From contig JAISGW010000211.1 in assembly GCA_031262895.1 (NCBI GenBank), positions 1 to 5,750 of the forward strand: DNA of 5,750 nt, given 5' to 3'. Under the pieces are notes generated by a model that ran no database searches, was not told where the DNA came from, and was given only the letters and a program-made list of their open reading frames with translations. How positions within the stretch are numbered: the stretch's first letter is position 1; each line of letters starts with the position of its first letter. Of this stretch, positions 4,718 to 5,750 are shown piece by piece. A program made the translations under genes and the position numbers. Source of the DNA: Tannerella sp. GTDB lineage: Bacteria; Bacteroidota; Bacteroidia; Bacteroidales; Tannerellaceae.

Positions 4718-5750
4718 TCAATTGATGTTGTCGACTAAGCGGAAGAGGCGGTTCCAGCGGATGCCGCCGTCGAAGAGGCTGCGGTCCTTGTCGAGCGAAA
4801 GCCAGATGAAGATGGGCTTGCCGACGATGTGGTCTTCAGGCACGAAGCCCCAGTAGCGGCTGTCGGCGCTGTTGTGCCGGTTGTCGCCCATCATGAAGTA
4901 GTAGTTGTAGGCGAAGGTGAAGCTCGTGGCCGGTTTCCCGTTGATGAGGACGCTCCCGTCGGGCTGCACGTCTAACCGGTTGCCCTCGTAGTAGATGCAG
5001 CGGCCGTAAAGGGCGAGGTTGCGGGGAGTCAGGGGGATAGTGGCTCCCCGGCGGGGAATCCAGACGGGGCCATAGTTGTCGCGCGACCAACCCGTCTTGT
5101 ACCCCAAGGGGTAAACATCGTTCTCATACAGGTTGTCGGGTTCGATGAGGATGCGTTTCACCACCGGCAGCTTGGAGGCGATTTCGTAGGCCTTTTGGGT
5201 CAGGGGCAGATGATAGACGGGATTGTAGCTGCCCGAGGCGTTGGGCTGGAAGCCCAGATGTTCTATCAGCGCCTTGGAGGTCATCTGCCGGTCGTCGCGG
5301 CTGACGTCGAGGAGGCGGAACTGCTCTTCCGTCAGCAGCGAACCGTCGGTCTCGACGAAATAGTTGAACTGCATCTCTTTGGGATTCTTGGCCGCCACAC
5401 CGTCGATATAGACTTGGTTGTTGACGATGGAGAGCGTGTCGCCCGGCATGCCGATACAACGCTTGACGTAGTTCTCCCGCTTGTCGACGGGGCGGTAGAT
5501 GATGTCGCCGAAGGTGGCCTTGTCGTTCCACACGCGTTCGCGCCCCAATTCGTGGATGAGCGTGTAGTAGTCGGGGTTGGAAATCTTGCTCGATACCGTA
5601 TCGCCGGCGGGGAAGTTGAAGACGACGATGTCATTGCGTTTCACCTGCCCCAGGCCGGCTACCCGCTTGTAGCCCCAATGCGGCCAATCAAGGTAGGATT
5701 TGCAGCCTAATATAGGCAGCGTGTTTTGCACTAAGGGGAAAGAGAGCGGG
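4718..5750 (-). CDS. lepB: Signal peptidase I, 5' end outside window
   Basis: Signal peptidase I cuts signal peptides from exported proteins at the outer face of the cytoplasmic membrane. The frame is open to the window edge; the visible part is 343 residues beginning PLSFPLVQNTLP, so the membrane anchor and the serine box lie beyond 5750. Counting from the first whole visible codon, box C is KRNDIVVFNFP at 37-47. Box D is YVKRCIGMPGDTL at 94-106, with the catalytic lysine K96 (AAG at 5464-5462). Box E is GDNRHNSADSR at 288-298, followed by WGFVPEDHIVG. About 190 residues separate the lysine from box E, against about 127 in E. coli, so the periplasmic domain carries a large insertion; as far as I know this is common in Bacteroidota. 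In-frame GTG codons such as the one at 5731 are internal. The next gene starts one base after its TGA. Confidence 0.95.
   Translation of the reverse strand, partial: PLSFPLVQNTLPILGCKSYLDWPHWGYKRVAGLGQVKRNDIVVFNFPAGDTVSSKISNPDYYTLIHELGRERVWNDKATFGDIIYRPVDKRENYVKRCIGMPGDTLSIVNNQVYIDGVAAKNPKEMQFNYFVETDGSLLTEEQFRLLDVSRDDRQMTSKALIEHLGFQPNASGSYNPVYHLPLTQKAYEIASKLPVVKRILIEPDNLYENDVYPLGYKTGWSRDNYGPVWIPRRGATIPLTPRNLALYGRCIYYEGNRLDVQPDGSVLINGKPATSFTFAYNYYFMMGDNRHNSADSRYWGFVPEDHIVGKPIFIWLSLDKDRSLFDGGIRWNRLFRLVDNIN

Noticed and set aside
5195..5710. Plus-strand frame of 171 codons opposite lepB
   Set aside because: It lies antisense to well-conserved lepB motifs and has no recognisable domain.
4718..5731. 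Complete signal peptidase gene starting with GTG at 5731
   Set aside because: The frame is open upstream to the window edge with family-like sequence (PLSFPL), and the fragment lacks the membrane anchor and the serine box; it is a partial gene.

Overview
This window looks like a chromosomal housekeeping segment from a member of the Bacteroidales (Bacteroidota). The evidence is the protein sequences (a WbqC-family protein, a DUF3098 protein, a TruB of only 239 residues and an FtsX ending in MYYI), the gene order as I remember it from Bacteroides-type genomes, and a TAnnTTTG-type promoter. The coding DNA is visibly GC-rich for the group, so I do not name a genus. All genes lie on the minus strand, so transcription runs from high to low coordinates.

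Upstream block (5750 to 3213): the 3' part of a catalytically normal signal peptidase I (lepB), a second and smaller S26-type signal-peptidase homologue starting one base after it, and a WbqC-family protein. Both downstream genes appear to start with TTG. Between the second signal-peptidase homologue and the WbqC gene is a 220-base gap filled by four tandem 42-bp units rich in dyad symmetry, plus a short heptamer repeat that ends one base before the WbqC start codon.

Downstream block (3212 to 1): a 118-base gap holds a good match to the Bacteroidota housekeeping promoter and an inverted repeat around its -33 element. A tightly packed operon follows: ftsX (cell division ABC transporter subunit), a small DUF3098 membrane protein, uppP (undecaprenyl-diphosphate phosphatase), truB (tRNA pseudouridine-55 synthase) and queA (queuosine synthesis, cut by the window edge). 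Spacings are 12 nt between ftsX and the DUF3098 gene, then overlaps of 4, 1 and 14 nt. The operon thus couples envelope growth and division with tRNA modification.

Two things stand out. The second signal-peptidase homologue lacks both catalytic residues of the Ser-Lys dyad (Ala at each position), so it looks like a pseudoenzyme encoded next to the active one. The 42-bp array has a mosaic pattern of unit variants, carries up to three palindromes per unit, and sits inside what otherwise looks like an operon. I see no RNA gene, mobile element or CRISPR array.
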